The notes: generated by a model not told the origin, from the letters alone. A stretch of 38,478 nt of DNA from an uncultured Alphaproteobacteria bacterium (GCA_944390905.1 CALXRR010000011.1:1-38478), one strand, 5' to 3'; positions 1 through 6,844 are shown, counted from the first letter of the stretch. Translations and numbers: made by a program.

Positions 1-65
1 TATAATATTTCTGCTTCGTTTTCAAGTTAATAATTTCAGTATAGCTTCATATAAAGAGGTAAAAT

Positions 66-383
66 ATGAAGCAAAACATCGGATTACGTCTAAAAGCAAT
101 TAGACAAGCAAATAAAATCACACAAGAGATTTTAGCGGAAAAGTGTAGTCTTTCAACAGAAGCAATATCAAACATAGAAAGAGGAATAAACTATCCTCAT
201 TTTGACAATTTAGTTCTTATTGCAAAAGTACTAAATTGCAAACTAAGCGATATTTTAGATATTGAAACTGACAAAAATATTTCTTACAAAAGAGCATCCG
301 AAGAAGCTTTATTAATTGCAAAAATAAAAAAGCTTTCTGATGAGCAACTAAGCACAGCTCTTAAAATAATCTCCGCATTATAG
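66..383 (+). CDS. Xre-family helix-turn-helix transcriptional regulator
   Basis: Small DNA-binding regulator of 105 residues. The first 60 residues form a Cro/C1-type HTH: GLRLKAIRQANKITQEILAE, then the recognition-helix stretch STEAISNIERGINYP and a third helical part ending LSDILDI. The rest is a short helical tail with no visible sensor domain. An AAGAGGT ribosome binding site precedes the ATG. The gene is AT-rich and shares this composition with the next two genes, unlike the window from about 1700 onward, so it probably belongs to an integrated element ending near tRNA-Val. Targets are unknown; it may regulate the element itself. The family is clear, the role is inferred. Confidence 0.85.
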   Translation: MKQNIGLRLKAIRQANKITQEILAEKCSLSTEAISNIERGINYPHFDNLVLIAKVLNCKLSDILDIETDKNISYKRASEEALLIAKIKKLSDEQLSTALKIISAL

Positions 384-462
384 AAGTAAAAAAAATTCCT
401 TATTAAAATAATAAAATTTCATAGCGACCAATTTTGTCTTATCTATGGAGTTTATTATCGTT

Positions 463-939
463 ATGACAGAAAATTTATCAGATATTAAAAATCGTTTAAA
501 AAAATACATCGCTGACAATACAAATATTGCAGGTGATAGGACTTTGTTTTACATAATCCAAGATATGATTGCATTATCAGAGATTGAACTTGCCCAAACA
601 GCTATTTCATATTTATTCAAAGGCAATAATCATTTAATGAAAAGCAATATTCTTCTTGCAGTTTTATACATGCAAATTGCCATAAAAAGCCATGACAAGA
701 AATCATTTAATAAGGCAGAAAAAATTTTTCAAAGTAAACCTAGCCGTTTAGTGACAGATAAATTGTTTTCATTCTTAAGAGCAGAGTATTATATTGAAAT
801 TAAAAATTTTCAAAAAGCCCAAAACGAAATAAAACAACTTAAAGACATGGAAGACACACCATCAGTCAAGCAAAAAGAAAAACTCAATGCCTTAATTAAA
901 CATTTGCACGCTTCAAAAAATAGTGTTGGGATTTTATAG
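463..939 (+). CDS. hypothetical protein, all-helical, TPR-like
   Basis: Unrecognised protein of 158 residues when started at the ATG at 463. That start has GGAG at 447-450 before it; an in-frame ATG at 445 has no room for the site. The sequence is Lys/Ile/Leu-rich and looks entirely alpha-helical. Paired helices such as AEYYIEIKNFQKAQNEIKQL resemble TPR hairpins, but I cannot assign a family. There is no signal peptide or membrane segment. It lies 79 bases after the HTH gene in the same orientation and has the same AT-rich composition, so it may be cargo of the same mobile element. Function unknown. Confidence 0.6.
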   Translation: MTENLSDIKNRLKKYIADNTNIAGDRTLFYIIQDMIALSEIELAQTAISYLFKGNNHLMKSNILLAVLYMQIAIKSHDKKSFNKAEKIFQSKPSRLVTDKLFSFLRAEYYIEIKNFQKAQNEIKQLKDMEDTPSVKQKEKLNALIKHLHASKNSVGIL

Positions 940-1014
940 TATCCCAAAAATAATTTATAGTTTAGGGAAAATTCTTTTCTGTATTCTTGAATGAATCCAG
1001 AAAGGAGATTTACT

Positions 1015-1314
1015 ATGCAACTTATTACAAAAGAATTAGAAAAAATTTTACCACCACTCTATGCCCAAGACGGAAAAAAAGAAAAAACAGTTTATGCAAA
1101 ATTATTTTGCCCATGGAATAATTGGACTTGGTATATCCTAGAATACAGCCATGAAGAAAAAGTTTGTTTTGGATATGTAATAGGGCTGGATTCTGAATAC
1201 GGATATTTTTCAATACCTGAACTTGAAAGTATTAATTACCGAGGATTAGGAATCGAAAGAGATTTTAATTTTCACCCCTGTAAACTATCCGAATTGATAA
1301 AAAACAAATATTAG
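1015..1314 (+). CDS. DUF2958 family protein
   Basis: Protein of 99 residues matching what I remember of DUF2958: an N-terminal LITKELEKILPPLYAQD, a central CPWNNWTWYILEY and FGYVIGLDSEYGYFS, and a late GIERDFNFHP. The ATG at 1015 is chosen because AAAGGAGA at 1001-1008 lies just upstream; an ATG at 991 lies before that site. The family is known mainly from plasmids, integrative elements and phages and has no established biochemical activity. Its position 200 bases from the 3' end of a tRNA gene, and its AT-rich composition, support an integrated-element origin. Family assignment is fairly firm; function is unknown. Confidence 0.8.
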   Translation: MQLITKELEKILPPLYAQDGKKEKTVYAKLFCPWNNWTWYILEYSHEEKVCFGYVIGLDSEYGYFSIPELESINYRGLGIERDFNFHPCKLSELIKNKY

Positions 1315-1423
1315 GTTTTGAATTAATTTTGAGCAATTCAATAAGTTAATACAAAAATATACTAACACATTGTTTTTTATATAAATATAATATTTAAAAT
1401 ATCTGTTATTATGATTTTTCTGT

Positions 1424-1443
1424 TGGTAGCTATGTGGTAGCTA
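1424..1443. repeat. tandem 9-bp direct repeat TGGTAGCTA, 11-bp period
   Basis: TGGTAGCTA occurs at 1424-1432 and again at 1435-1443, two bases apart, so the copies sit about one helical turn apart. A small inverted repeat (GCTAA...TTAGC) follows at once. Same-face short repeats near a tRNA 3' end are typical of accessory binding sites for tyrosine integrases or excisionases. That role is inferred from position only, since no integrase gene lies in the window. Confidence 0.45.
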
Positions 1444-1465
1444 ATGCTAGTTTAGCAATACTTAA

Positions 1466-1506
1466 ATAAAACAAAAGCCTCAAAATTCTTATTGAATTTC
1501 AAGGCT
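1466..1506 (-). terminator. intrinsic terminator of tRNA-Val
   Basis: Read on the minus strand, AGCCTTGAAATTC pairs with GAATTTTGAGGCT through 13 positions with G-U wobbles and a four-base loop, followed by TTTTGTTTTATT. It begins 7 bases past the tRNA-Val 3' end and would end its transcript. Confidence 0.75.
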
Positions 1507-1512
1507 CTAAAT

Positions 1513-1588
1513 TGGTGGGCGCTGAGAGGTTCGAACTCCCGACCCTCTCGGTGTAAACGAGATGCTCTTCCAGCTGAGCTAAGCGCCC
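1513..1588 (-). tRNA. tRNA-Val (anticodon TAC)
   Basis: Full cloverleaf on the minus strand. The acceptor GGGCGCT pairs with AGCGCCC, the D arm contains AGCTCAGCTGGAAGAGC, the anticodon loop is TTTACAC with TAC, and the T arm contains GTTCGAAC. The terminal CCA is encoded at 1513-1515 after discriminator A. Total 76 bases. The anticodon reads GTA and, with the usual U34 modification, other GTN valine codons. The 3' end faces the AT-rich flank at 1-1512, so the gene may be an integration site. Confidence 0.95.
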
Positions 1589-1606
1589 ATCTCACTTACG
1601 GAGAAC

Positions 1607-1635
1607 CTTATACTACCTTAATTTTAATTAATCAA
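1607..1635 (-). promoter_or_regulatory. sigma70-type promoter of tRNA-Val
   Basis: On the minus strand there is a -35 box TTGATT at 1630-1635, a spacer of exactly 17 bases and a -10 box TATAAG at 1607-1612. The start of transcription would fall about ten bases before the tRNA 5' end. Confidence 0.7.
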
Positions 1636-1767
1636 GAAAAAAATTGAACTTTTTTGATTTTTTTTTATAAATTATGTTTTTTCAAGTTATTATTTGACTC
1701 ATTAAACCTTTATTTATTCAATCTATGATATATATAAATCTAAAATATCTAATCTTGGAGCGGTAAA

Positions 1768-2265
1768 ATGCGAATCTTCGTTAATGATAAAATGCAGCAG
1801 GGGTATGAATATCAACTTTGTGAACCTGAAGGTAAAAATTTTGATCCGGATTTTAGGCCGGAACTTACTCCTATCCAAATGCTAGAAATGGGAGTCTTTG
1901 AAGGAAAGTATTTGACTGACTGCCAAAATGAATTCCCTAAATATTGGTTCGATAATGCCAGATTGTCTCCTGATAAACCAGATGTTAATTGTAATTATTT
2001 TGGTATTAAATCAAGGCAGCCTTTGAGTGTCTGGCGCCAGAAAGGGTGGATTATCGGCCCTGATGTCAGAGGTTGGTTCCAGTGGTATTGCAGATATTTT
2101 TATGGGCGAAGAATCCCTGAGGTGGATAGAATCCAAATCGGCAGATGGAAAGCTTTCAAACGTCATAAAGCTCAAGTCTTGAAAAATTGTTTGCCTCTTG
2201 ATGAAAATTGCCGCCCTAAACAGCGACAAGCGTTGCTCCAGTGGGCTTATAATCCGATATTTTGA
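1768..2265 (+). CDS. conserved hypothetical protein, Trp/Tyr-rich
   Basis: Cytosolic protein of 165 residues with an unusually high content of Trp, Tyr and Phe. Distinctive motifs are LTPIQMLEMGVFEGKYL, DCQNEFPKYWF, NYFGIKSRQPLSVWRQKGWI, RGWFQWYCRYFYGRR and a C-terminal CRPKQRQALLQWAYNP. I recall a widely spread uncharacterised family with this LSVWRxKGWI / WFQWYCRYYxGRR pattern, but no function for it. No signal peptide, membrane segment or catalytic signature is visible. It stands alone: tRNA-Val lies upstream on the other strand, and the helicase-like gene begins 104 bases downstream. A GGAG site (GGAGCGGTAAAATG) supports the start. Confidence 0.75.
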   Translation: MRIFVNDKMQQGYEYQLCEPEGKNFDPDFRPELTPIQMLEMGVFEGKYLTDCQNEFPKYWFDNARLSPDKPDVNCNYFGIKSRQPLSVWRQKGWIIGPDVRGWFQWYCRYFYGRRIPEVDRIQIGRWKAFKRHKAQVLKNCLPLDENCRPKQRQALLQWAYNPIF

Positions 2266-2369
2266 ATATTTTAATATATTTATATTGTGTCCCTTGAACT
2301 TTGTTTATTAGCAATTACATATGTGGCAAGTGTGTGCTTGATGTATAATTGATAATAAAGGGGGATATT

Positions 2370-3626
2370 ATGTCTGAGCAAGAATTAAAATTGCCGGCAC
2401 TGGAAAAGCTTGATAGACTTAAAGCCGGAGTGTTATTTATGAATCTGGGGCCGGAACGTATTGAACTGGCTTTTAAACTGATTAGATCAAAGATTAAAGA
2501 AGTAGATTATGTGGCGTGGATTGCTCCGAATGCTTTGTTTATGTCTAAAGTTTATAAAAGTGCTTTGGAACAATATTCAACCGGTATCAGAAGCAAAATG
2601 TTTTTCTTTCCGATTGAAGGAGTATCAAATGCAGATGCCAGATATTTGAGATTGTGCAATCTGGTCGATAAATATAAAATATTTTGTGTGGTTGATGATA
2701 GTTTGACTATAAAAAATACAGAGGCTGGACGAACTAAACGACTCTTGGCTTTGGCTAATAGAATCCAATATCGAATAATTTTGAGCAGTCTGCCTTTGAC
2801 TCAGGGGTTGGTCGATTTATATTCTCAAATTCAGTTTATGAATTCTAAATTGTTAAATATGACTGAAACTCAGTTTGCGAATATATATCTACCTTATTTT
2901 GAAGATGAGTTTAAGGTGTGGAAGCGGTGGTCTTTGCCTGAACATGAAGAGGCTTTGGTCGAGAAAATGCGTCCTTATATTTATGATGCTGATTTTGACT
3001 TCGGTTATAAAGTGCGAGATCATGATGTGTTTTTTGAGTTGTCAGCTGAAGAGAAAAAAGCTTATGCTGCGGAGAAAGATGAGTTTTTGAGCAAGCGTTA
3101 TCAAGTGCCTTTTATGGAAGTGGTGCATACTTTTCAGCAGTTCTATACTATTTGTAAGAGTAAGGTAGAGGCATTGTTCGATTTGGTAAGTGAAATTGTG
3201 CTCCGAGGGGAAAAGGTGATTATTTATGTACGATTCTTGGAAGAGGTGAAGTTCTTTCAAGAATGTGGGTGGTTTGAAAAAGGAGAATATGTCGTCCTTA
3301 CGGGAAGAACCGAAAAATATCGCGCTATTAAGGCTTTTGAAAAAGACGTTAATGTGATGTTTTGTTCTTATGGTGTGGATAATTTAGGCTTAAATATGCA
3401 ACTTTGTAATAATGTGATATTCTTCTCTCAGACATTTGACTATAAACGCAAAATTCAGATGATGCATTATTTCTATCGCCCTGAATCTCCTTGCGAAATT
3501 AATGTTTATAATTTCTGGGTGAAAACAGGACTCGATGAAATGATTCGTAAAAACCTGATGATGAAGCAAGATGTGTTGAACAATGTGTGTAACATTATAT
3601 CTAAAGAGGAGGCCTTAAGGCTATGA
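2370..3626 (+). CDS. SNF2-type helicase-like protein with degraded catalytic motifs
   Basis: Protein of 418 residues with the layout of the short SNF2/DEAD-like helicases found with PAPS-reductase genes in phages and mobile elements. The catalytic motifs are altered. The Walker A position (residues 24-31) reads MNLGPERI where active relatives have MxxGTGKT. Motif II (108-111) reads VDDS instead of VDES. Motif III (139-142) reads SSLP instead of the usual GTP. The C-terminal RecA-like lobe is recognisable in EKVIIYVRFLEEVKFF and CSYGVDNLGLNMQLCNNVIFF, but the arginine-finger region reads HYFYRPESP. The frame is intact, so this may be a non-hydrolysing scaffold or DNA-binding subunit. The start at 2370 follows AAGGGGGAT; an upstream in-frame TTG at 2349 is less likely. 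It overlaps the next gene by ATGA, implying coupled translation. Confidence 0.75.
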   Translation: MSEQELKLPALEKLDRLKAGVLFMNLGPERIELAFKLIRSKIKEVDYVAWIAPNALFMSKVYKSALEQYSTGIRSKMFFFPIEGVSNADARYLRLCNLVDKYKIFCVVDDSLTIKNTEAGRTKRLLALANRIQYRIILSSLPLTQGLVDLYSQIQFMNSKLLNMTETQFANIYLPYFEDEFKVWKRWSLPEHEEALVEKMRPYIYDADFDFGYKVRDHDVFFELSAEEKKAYAAEKDEFLSKRYQVPFMEVVHTFQQFYTICKSKVEALFDLVSEIVLRGEKVIIYVRFLEEVKFFQECGWFEKGEYVVLTGRTEKYRAIKAFEKDVNVMFCSYGVDNLGLNMQLCNNVIFFSQTFDYKRKIQMMHYFYRPESPCEINVYNFWVKTGLDEMIRKNLMMKQDVLNNVCNIISKEEALRL

Positions 3627-4927
3627 AACATTACCTCGATAAAAATGTGTATGAGGCTACAAACGAGCGGATTAAATATGTTTTTGATAACTTCAAAAAT
3701 ATTTATGTGTCTTTTTCGGGCGGAAAAGACAGCGGGTTGTTGCTCAATTTGGTCTTGGATTATAAACGGAAACATAACATTAAACGTAAAATCGGGGTCT
3801 TTCATCAGGATTTTGAGGCTCAGTATAAACAGACAACTGAGTTTGTGACTCGTATGTTTGAGAATAATCTTGCGGATATTGAGCCTTATTGGGTGTGCTT
3901 GCCGATGGGGTCTCGTTGTGCTGTCAGCAATTATCAGATGTATTGGTATACTTGGGATCCGGATGAAAAAGACAAATGGGTCAGAGAAATGCCCGATATG
4001 CCTTATATTATTAATCTGGAAAATAATCCTTTTGATTTTTATAAATACAAAATGGTGCAAGAGGATTTGTATGCTGATTTTGGTGATTGGTTCTCAAGAC
4101 AGCATGAGGAAGATTCGATTTGTTTGTTGGGAATCCGTGCCGATGAGTCTTTGAATCGTTATCGAGCTTATGCAACAGACCGAAAAGTATTGATGGATGG
4201 TAAGCAATGGACTTCTAAAATGGGGGAAAAGTGGTATAACGCTTATCCGCTCTATGATTGGACGACCAAAGATGTGTGGGTCGCTAACGGAAAGTTTGGG
4301 TTTGATTATAATAAAATTTATGACCTCTTTTATAAAGCCGGTTTATCTATCCACCAAATGAGAGTTGCCAGCCCTTATCATGAGGCTGCTAAGGAAAGCC
4401 TGAATTTGTATCGAGTCTTGGAACCTGATACTTGGGTAAAAGTAGTAGGAAGAGTGCAGGGGGCTAATTTTGGTGCGATGTATGGTAATACCAAACTGCT
4501 CGGAAGCCGCAGAATTACTCTGCCGGAAGGGCATACTTGGAGATCTTACGTGAAGTTCTTGCTGGCTACGTTGCCTGATGAAATGCGCAGAAACTATATT
4601 GAAAAGTTCAAAACTTCAATCAAGTTTTGGTGGCGTAAGGGTGGGGCGGTGTCTGATGCCGCAATTAAAGAGTTGGAAGCATGCAATTATAATATTCGGT
4701 TGAACGGGAAGAGCCCTTATCGCGGAAGTACTAAAGATCAGGTCAGATTTTTGGGTACGCCTGATGATACTGATGATATTCATTCTACCATTGATATTCC
4801 GTCGTGGAAGCGTATGGCTGTATGTATTTTGAAAAATGACCATTTGTGCAAGTATATGGGCTTTGCTCAGACTAAAAAGCAGGCTCAGCGCGAAAGAGAA
4901 TTGTTGGATAAGTATCGTAATTTGTAA
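3623..4927 (+). CDS. DUF3440 PAPS-reductase-family PP-loop protein (IbrA-like)
   Basis: Protein of 434 residues. The PP-loop SGGKDS (residues 32-37, in VSFSGGKDSGLLLNLV) is the ATP-pyrophosphatase signature shared with CysH, DndC and tRNA thiolases. A second family motif, LGIRADESLNRYRAY, probably lines the substrate pocket. The C-terminal half (FWWRKGG, IDIPSWKRMAVCILKNDH) corresponds to DUF3440. The family normally adenylates a substrate; the substrate for DUF3440 proteins is not established. In E. coli the pair IbrA (this family) and IbrB (ParB-like) activates eib surface-protein genes. Here it sits between a helicase-like gene (ATGA overlap) and a ParB-like gene 11 bases downstream, so all three probably act together. 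A DNA- or RNA-modifying or regulatory role is inferred. Confidence 0.85.
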   Translation: MKHYLDKNVYEATNERIKYVFDNFKNIYVSFSGGKDSGLLLNLVLDYKRKHNIKRKIGVFHQDFEAQYKQTTEFVTRMFENNLADIEPYWVCLPMGSRCAVSNYQMYWYTWDPDEKDKWVREMPDMPYIINLENNPFDFYKYKMVQEDLYADFGDWFSRQHEEDSICLLGIRADESLNRYRAYATDRKVLMDGKQWTSKMGEKWYNAYPLYDWTTKDVWVANGKFGFDYNKIYDLFYKAGLSIHQMRVASPYHEAAKESLNLYRVLEPDTWVKVVGRVQGANFGAMYGNTKLLGSRRITLPEGHTWRSYVKFLLATLPDEMRRNYIEKFKTSIKFWWRKGGAVSDAAIKELEACNYNIRLNGKSPYRGSTKDQVRFLGTPDDTDDIHSTIDIPSWKRMAVCILKNDHLCKYMGFAQTKKQAQRERELLDKYRNL

Positions 4928-4938
4928 GGATTAAAAAT

Positions 4939-5463
4939 ATGGCTAAAAGTGCTAAAAAATTTGTAAGTCCGGTATATAATGTTATTGCCGTACCGCTTGA
5001 AAAAGTTAAGGCTAATGATTATAACCCTAACCGTGTGGCTCCGCCGGAGATGAAGTTGTTGGAGACTTCTATTTGGGAAGATGGTTTTACTCAGCCTATC
5101 GTATGTTATCATGACGCGGCTAAGGATGAATATATCATTGTAGATGGGTTCCATCGTTATACTACGATGATGATTTCGGACAGAATCCGTGAACGTGAGG
5201 AAGGTAAAATTCCGGTCGTGGTGATTGATAAAGATTTGGGTGAGAGAATCGCTTCAACCATCAGACATAACCGTGCTCGCGGTAGTCACAATGTGGATTT
5301 GATGAGCAATATTGTGAAAGAGCTGTTGGAGCTGGAGAAAAGTGATGCTTGGATTGCGCGAAATATCGGCATGTCGGCTGATGAAATCTTGCGTTTGAAG
5401 CAGATTACAGGGTTGGCAGCTTTGTTTAAAAATGAGGAGTTTTCGCGCAGTTGGGAGTTGTAG
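4939..5463 (+). CDS. ParB/Srx-fold nuclease-like protein (IbrB-like)
   Basis: Protein of 174 residues. The N-terminal ParB/sulfiredoxin fold runs over residues 15-110: VPLEKVKANDYNPN, then GFTQPIVCY, then the signature IIVDGFHRYTTM, which takes the place of the GxRR nucleotide-binding box of partition ParBs, and later IRHNRARGSH. The C-terminus, SDAWIARNIGMSADEILRLKQI, looks like a helix-turn-helix. No Walker ParA partner is nearby, so chromosome partition is unlikely. Relatives are paired with DUF3440 proteins, as here. It is the last gene of the three-gene unit; a strong terminator lies 22 bases after the stop. Possible roles are DNA-sequence recognition, nuclease or nucleotide-dependent switch. 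Confidence 0.85.
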   Translation: MAKSAKKFVSPVYNVIAVPLEKVKANDYNPNRVAPPEMKLLETSIWEDGFTQPIVCYHDAAKDEYIIVDGFHRYTTMMISDRIREREEGKIPVVVIDKDLGERIASTIRHNRARGSHNVDLMSNIVKELLELEKSDAWIARNIGMSADEILRLKQITGLAALFKNEEFSRSWEL

Positions 5464-5484
5464 ACTGCTACAAAAAACGGAAGG

Positions 5485-5520
5485 GCGTCGGTGCAAAAAT
5501 TTGTGGCCGGCGCTTTTTTT
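5485..5520 (+). terminator. intrinsic terminator of the helicase/PP-loop/ParB unit
   Basis: GCGTCGG (5485-5491) pairs with CCGGCGC (5507-5513) with one G-U wobble, and seven T residues follow at 5514-5520. It closes the three-gene unit cleanly. Confidence 0.8.
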
Positions 5521-5603
5521 GTGCAAAACTTGGCTTTTGTCTAATAATGTGCTATGGCAGAAAGCGGCAGATGTTTTTGTGTTTAATTATAAATTATATT
5601 GTT

Positions 5604-5921
5604 ATGGGTATTTCAATTAAAGAACGGCTAAGTTATTGTTTGTCAGAAGATATTTCGGTGGCAAAAGCGGCTTTATACGGCTTGTTACGAATCGCATTTA
5701 AATGTGAAAAAATTATGTTTAAGGAGTTAGTGGCAAAGTGGTGTGAGCGTGTTGATACTGACAGAGAGTGTGCCGAAGACAACTTGAGGTATTTTGCAGA
5801 GCAGTTTGATGCGGTGTTGAAAGTGCGAAAAGAAGAGGTGATTATACGAATCATCTCTTTTTTTATTTGTTTTTTTGAAAAAAAGAAGTATTATAGCGGT
5901 GTTTGGTATTATTTAAGTTAA
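5604..5921 (+). CDS. doubtful small hypothetical protein
   Basis: Open frame of 105 residues from the ATG at 5604. It begins GISIKERLSYCLSEDISVAK and continues with a plausible mixed-helical sequence (FKELVAKWCERVDTDRECAE) to about residue 80. The last 25 residues are low-complexity (IIRIISFFICFFEKKK) and are encoded across a clear terminator hairpin and a promoter-like stretch. No ribosome binding site is visible, though two neighbouring genes also start after AT-rich, SD-poor leaders. A longer reading from 5451 would run back through the ibrB terminator and is not credible. Codon use up to about 5840 looks coding. Either a real short gene with an odd 3' end, a decayed gene, or chance. Confidence 0.35.
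   Translation: MGISIKERLSYCLSEDISVAKAALYGLLRIAFKCEKIMFKELVAKWCERVDTDRECAEDNLRYFAEQFDAVLKVRKEEVIIRIISFFICFFEKKKYYSGVWYYLS
5834..5864 (+). terminator. intrinsic terminator
   Basis: AGAGGTGATT (5834-5843) pairs with AATCATCTCT (5849-5858), ten pairs with one wobble and a five-base loop, followed by a run of seven T. It lies inside the 3' part of the doubtful small frame at 5604-5921 and just before the Nudix gene promoter. Confidence 0.75.
5867..5894 (+). promoter_or_regulatory. putative promoter of the Nudix gene
   Basis: A -35 box TTGTTT (5867-5872), a 16-base spacer and a -10 box TATTAT (5889-5894), placed just after a terminator and about 33 bases before the Nudix ATG. Sequence match only. 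Confidence 0.45.
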
Positions 5922-5927
5922 TATATT

Positions 5928-6488
5928 ATGGAAATGAAAGAAAACACTAAAGTAGAAGTTTTGTCTTCGGAGTATTTGTCAAGGAAGCCTTGGTTGACCG
6001 TACGCAAGGAGCATATTTGTTTTCCTAACGGAGCGGATGTGCCGGAGTATTTTATTTTGGAATATCCTAACTGGGTGAATATTTTGGCAATTACCAAAGA
6101 CAAGAAGTTTGTGATGATTCGCCAATATCGTCATGGTATTCGTGAAGAGCATTTTGAGTTTTGCGGTGGGGTGGTCGATGATGGAGAAACCCCTTTGGAG
6201 GCTGCGCAGCGTGAGCTGTTGGAGGAAACAGGATATGGTCGCGGGCACTGGAAGCAAAATTTGAAAATGTCGGCAAATCCCAGCACTACTAATAACTGGA
6301 CTTATAATTTTATTGCTGAAGATGTGGAGCTTTTGGAGGCAGACCAGCATTTGGATGGCGGTGAATGTTTGTCAGTGCATTTGCTGAATTTGGATGAAAT
6401 TAAAGCTTTGTTGGCAAAAAATGAGATTGTGCAGTCGGTACATGCCTGTGCATTATGGAAGTATTTGGCTGAAAATCATTTGTGCTGA
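5928..6488 (+). CDS. Nudix hydrolase, ADP-ribose pyrophosphatase-like
   Basis: Protein of 186 residues that hydrolyses a nucleoside diphosphate linked to another group. The Nudix box is complete: GVVDDGETPLEAAQRELLEE followed by TGY, matching GX5EX7REUXEEXGU with the metal-binding REXXEE glutamates. The upstream strand FVMIRQYRHGIREEHFEFCGG is typical of the ADP-ribose/ADP-sugar pyrophosphatase branch, as is the later KMSANPSTTNNW. The substrate is inferred from this likeness. It starts after an AT-rich leader (TTAATATATTATGG) without a clear Shine-Dalgarno site. A promoter precedes it and a strong terminator follows, so it is probably a single-gene unit. Confidence 0.9.
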   Translation: MEMKENTKVEVLSSEYLSRKPWLTVRKEHICFPNGADVPEYFILEYPNWVNILAITKDKKFVMIRQYRHGIREEHFEFCGGVVDDGETPLEAAQRELLEETGYGRGHWKQNLKMSANPSTTNNWTYNFIAEDVELLEADQHLDGGECLSVHLLNLDEIKALLAKNEIVQSVHACALWKYLAENHLC

Positions 6489-6501
6489 AGGTGTTTTATT
6501 G

Positions 6502-6532
6502 AAAGCGGAGCGAAAGGCTCCGCTTTTTTTTT
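6502..6532 (+). terminator. intrinsic terminator of the Nudix gene
   Basis: AGCGGAG (6504-6510) pairs with CTCCGCT (6519-6525) around a CGAAAGG loop, followed by a long T-tract. It starts 14 bases after the Nudix stop codon. Confidence 0.9.
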
Positions 6533-6559
6533 GTTTTTTATTAAACTTAAAGATATAAT
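6531..6559 (+). promoter_or_regulatory. putative promoter of the cold-shock gene
   Basis: A -35 box TTGTTT (6531-6536) overlaps the T-tract of the preceding terminator. A 17-base spacer leads to a consensus -10 box TATAAT at 6554-6559. The predicted leader to the ATG at 6638 is about 70 bases, long for this window. Cold-shock genes often have long leaders. Confidence 0.6.
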
Positions 6560-6637
6560 CTTAAGGGCATTCAACTATTGATTTTTAATGAATTTTGCTC
6601 TATTGCTTGAGTGTGTGTTAATTTTTGGAGTGTGTGG

Positions 6638-6844
6638 ATGATGCTTTTAGGTAGCGTGAGGTGGTTTAGCCTGCGCCGAGGGTATGGTTTTATTGTACCA
6701 GATAACGGTGATGATGATGTGTTTATTCATATTTCAGAATTACACAAGTCAGGTATAAAGTTTTTAATCCCCGGAAAAAAGGTCGGATTTGTTATTGCCG
6801 AGCATTATGGTAGAAAAATGGCCGCGAATTTACGCCTATATTGA
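6638..6844 (+). CDS. cold-shock domain protein (CspA family)
   Basis: Protein of 68 residues forming a single cold-shock OB-fold that binds single-stranded RNA or DNA. GSVRWFSLRRGYGFI carries the WF and RNP1 elements, and DDVFIHISEL is RNP2. In most Csps RNP1 reads KGFGFI; here an RG-Y-GFI variant is present. The C-terminal GKKVGFVIAEHYGRKMAANL completes the barrel. ATG 6638 is chosen because GGAG at 6627-6630 lies seven bases upstream; ATG 6641 or a GTG at 6611 are alternatives. It has its own promoter and long leader, consistent with post-transcriptional control. A weak hairpin with a T-tract near 6880-6907 may end its transcript. Confidence 0.85.
   Translation: MMLLGSVRWFSLRRGYGFIVPDNGDDDVFIHISELHKSGIKFLIPGKKVGFVIAEHYGRKMAANLRLY

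Noticed and set aside
4939..5463. Chromosome or plasmid partition ParB
   Set aside because: There is no ParA partner or parS-like site, and the DGFHRY box fits the IbrB-type branch, not partition ParB.
5451..5603. Upstream extension of the small frame to an ATG at 5451
   Set aside because: It overlaps the ibrB 3' end and runs straight through the ibrB terminator; the amino acid sequence is Cys/Lys-rich and not protein-like.
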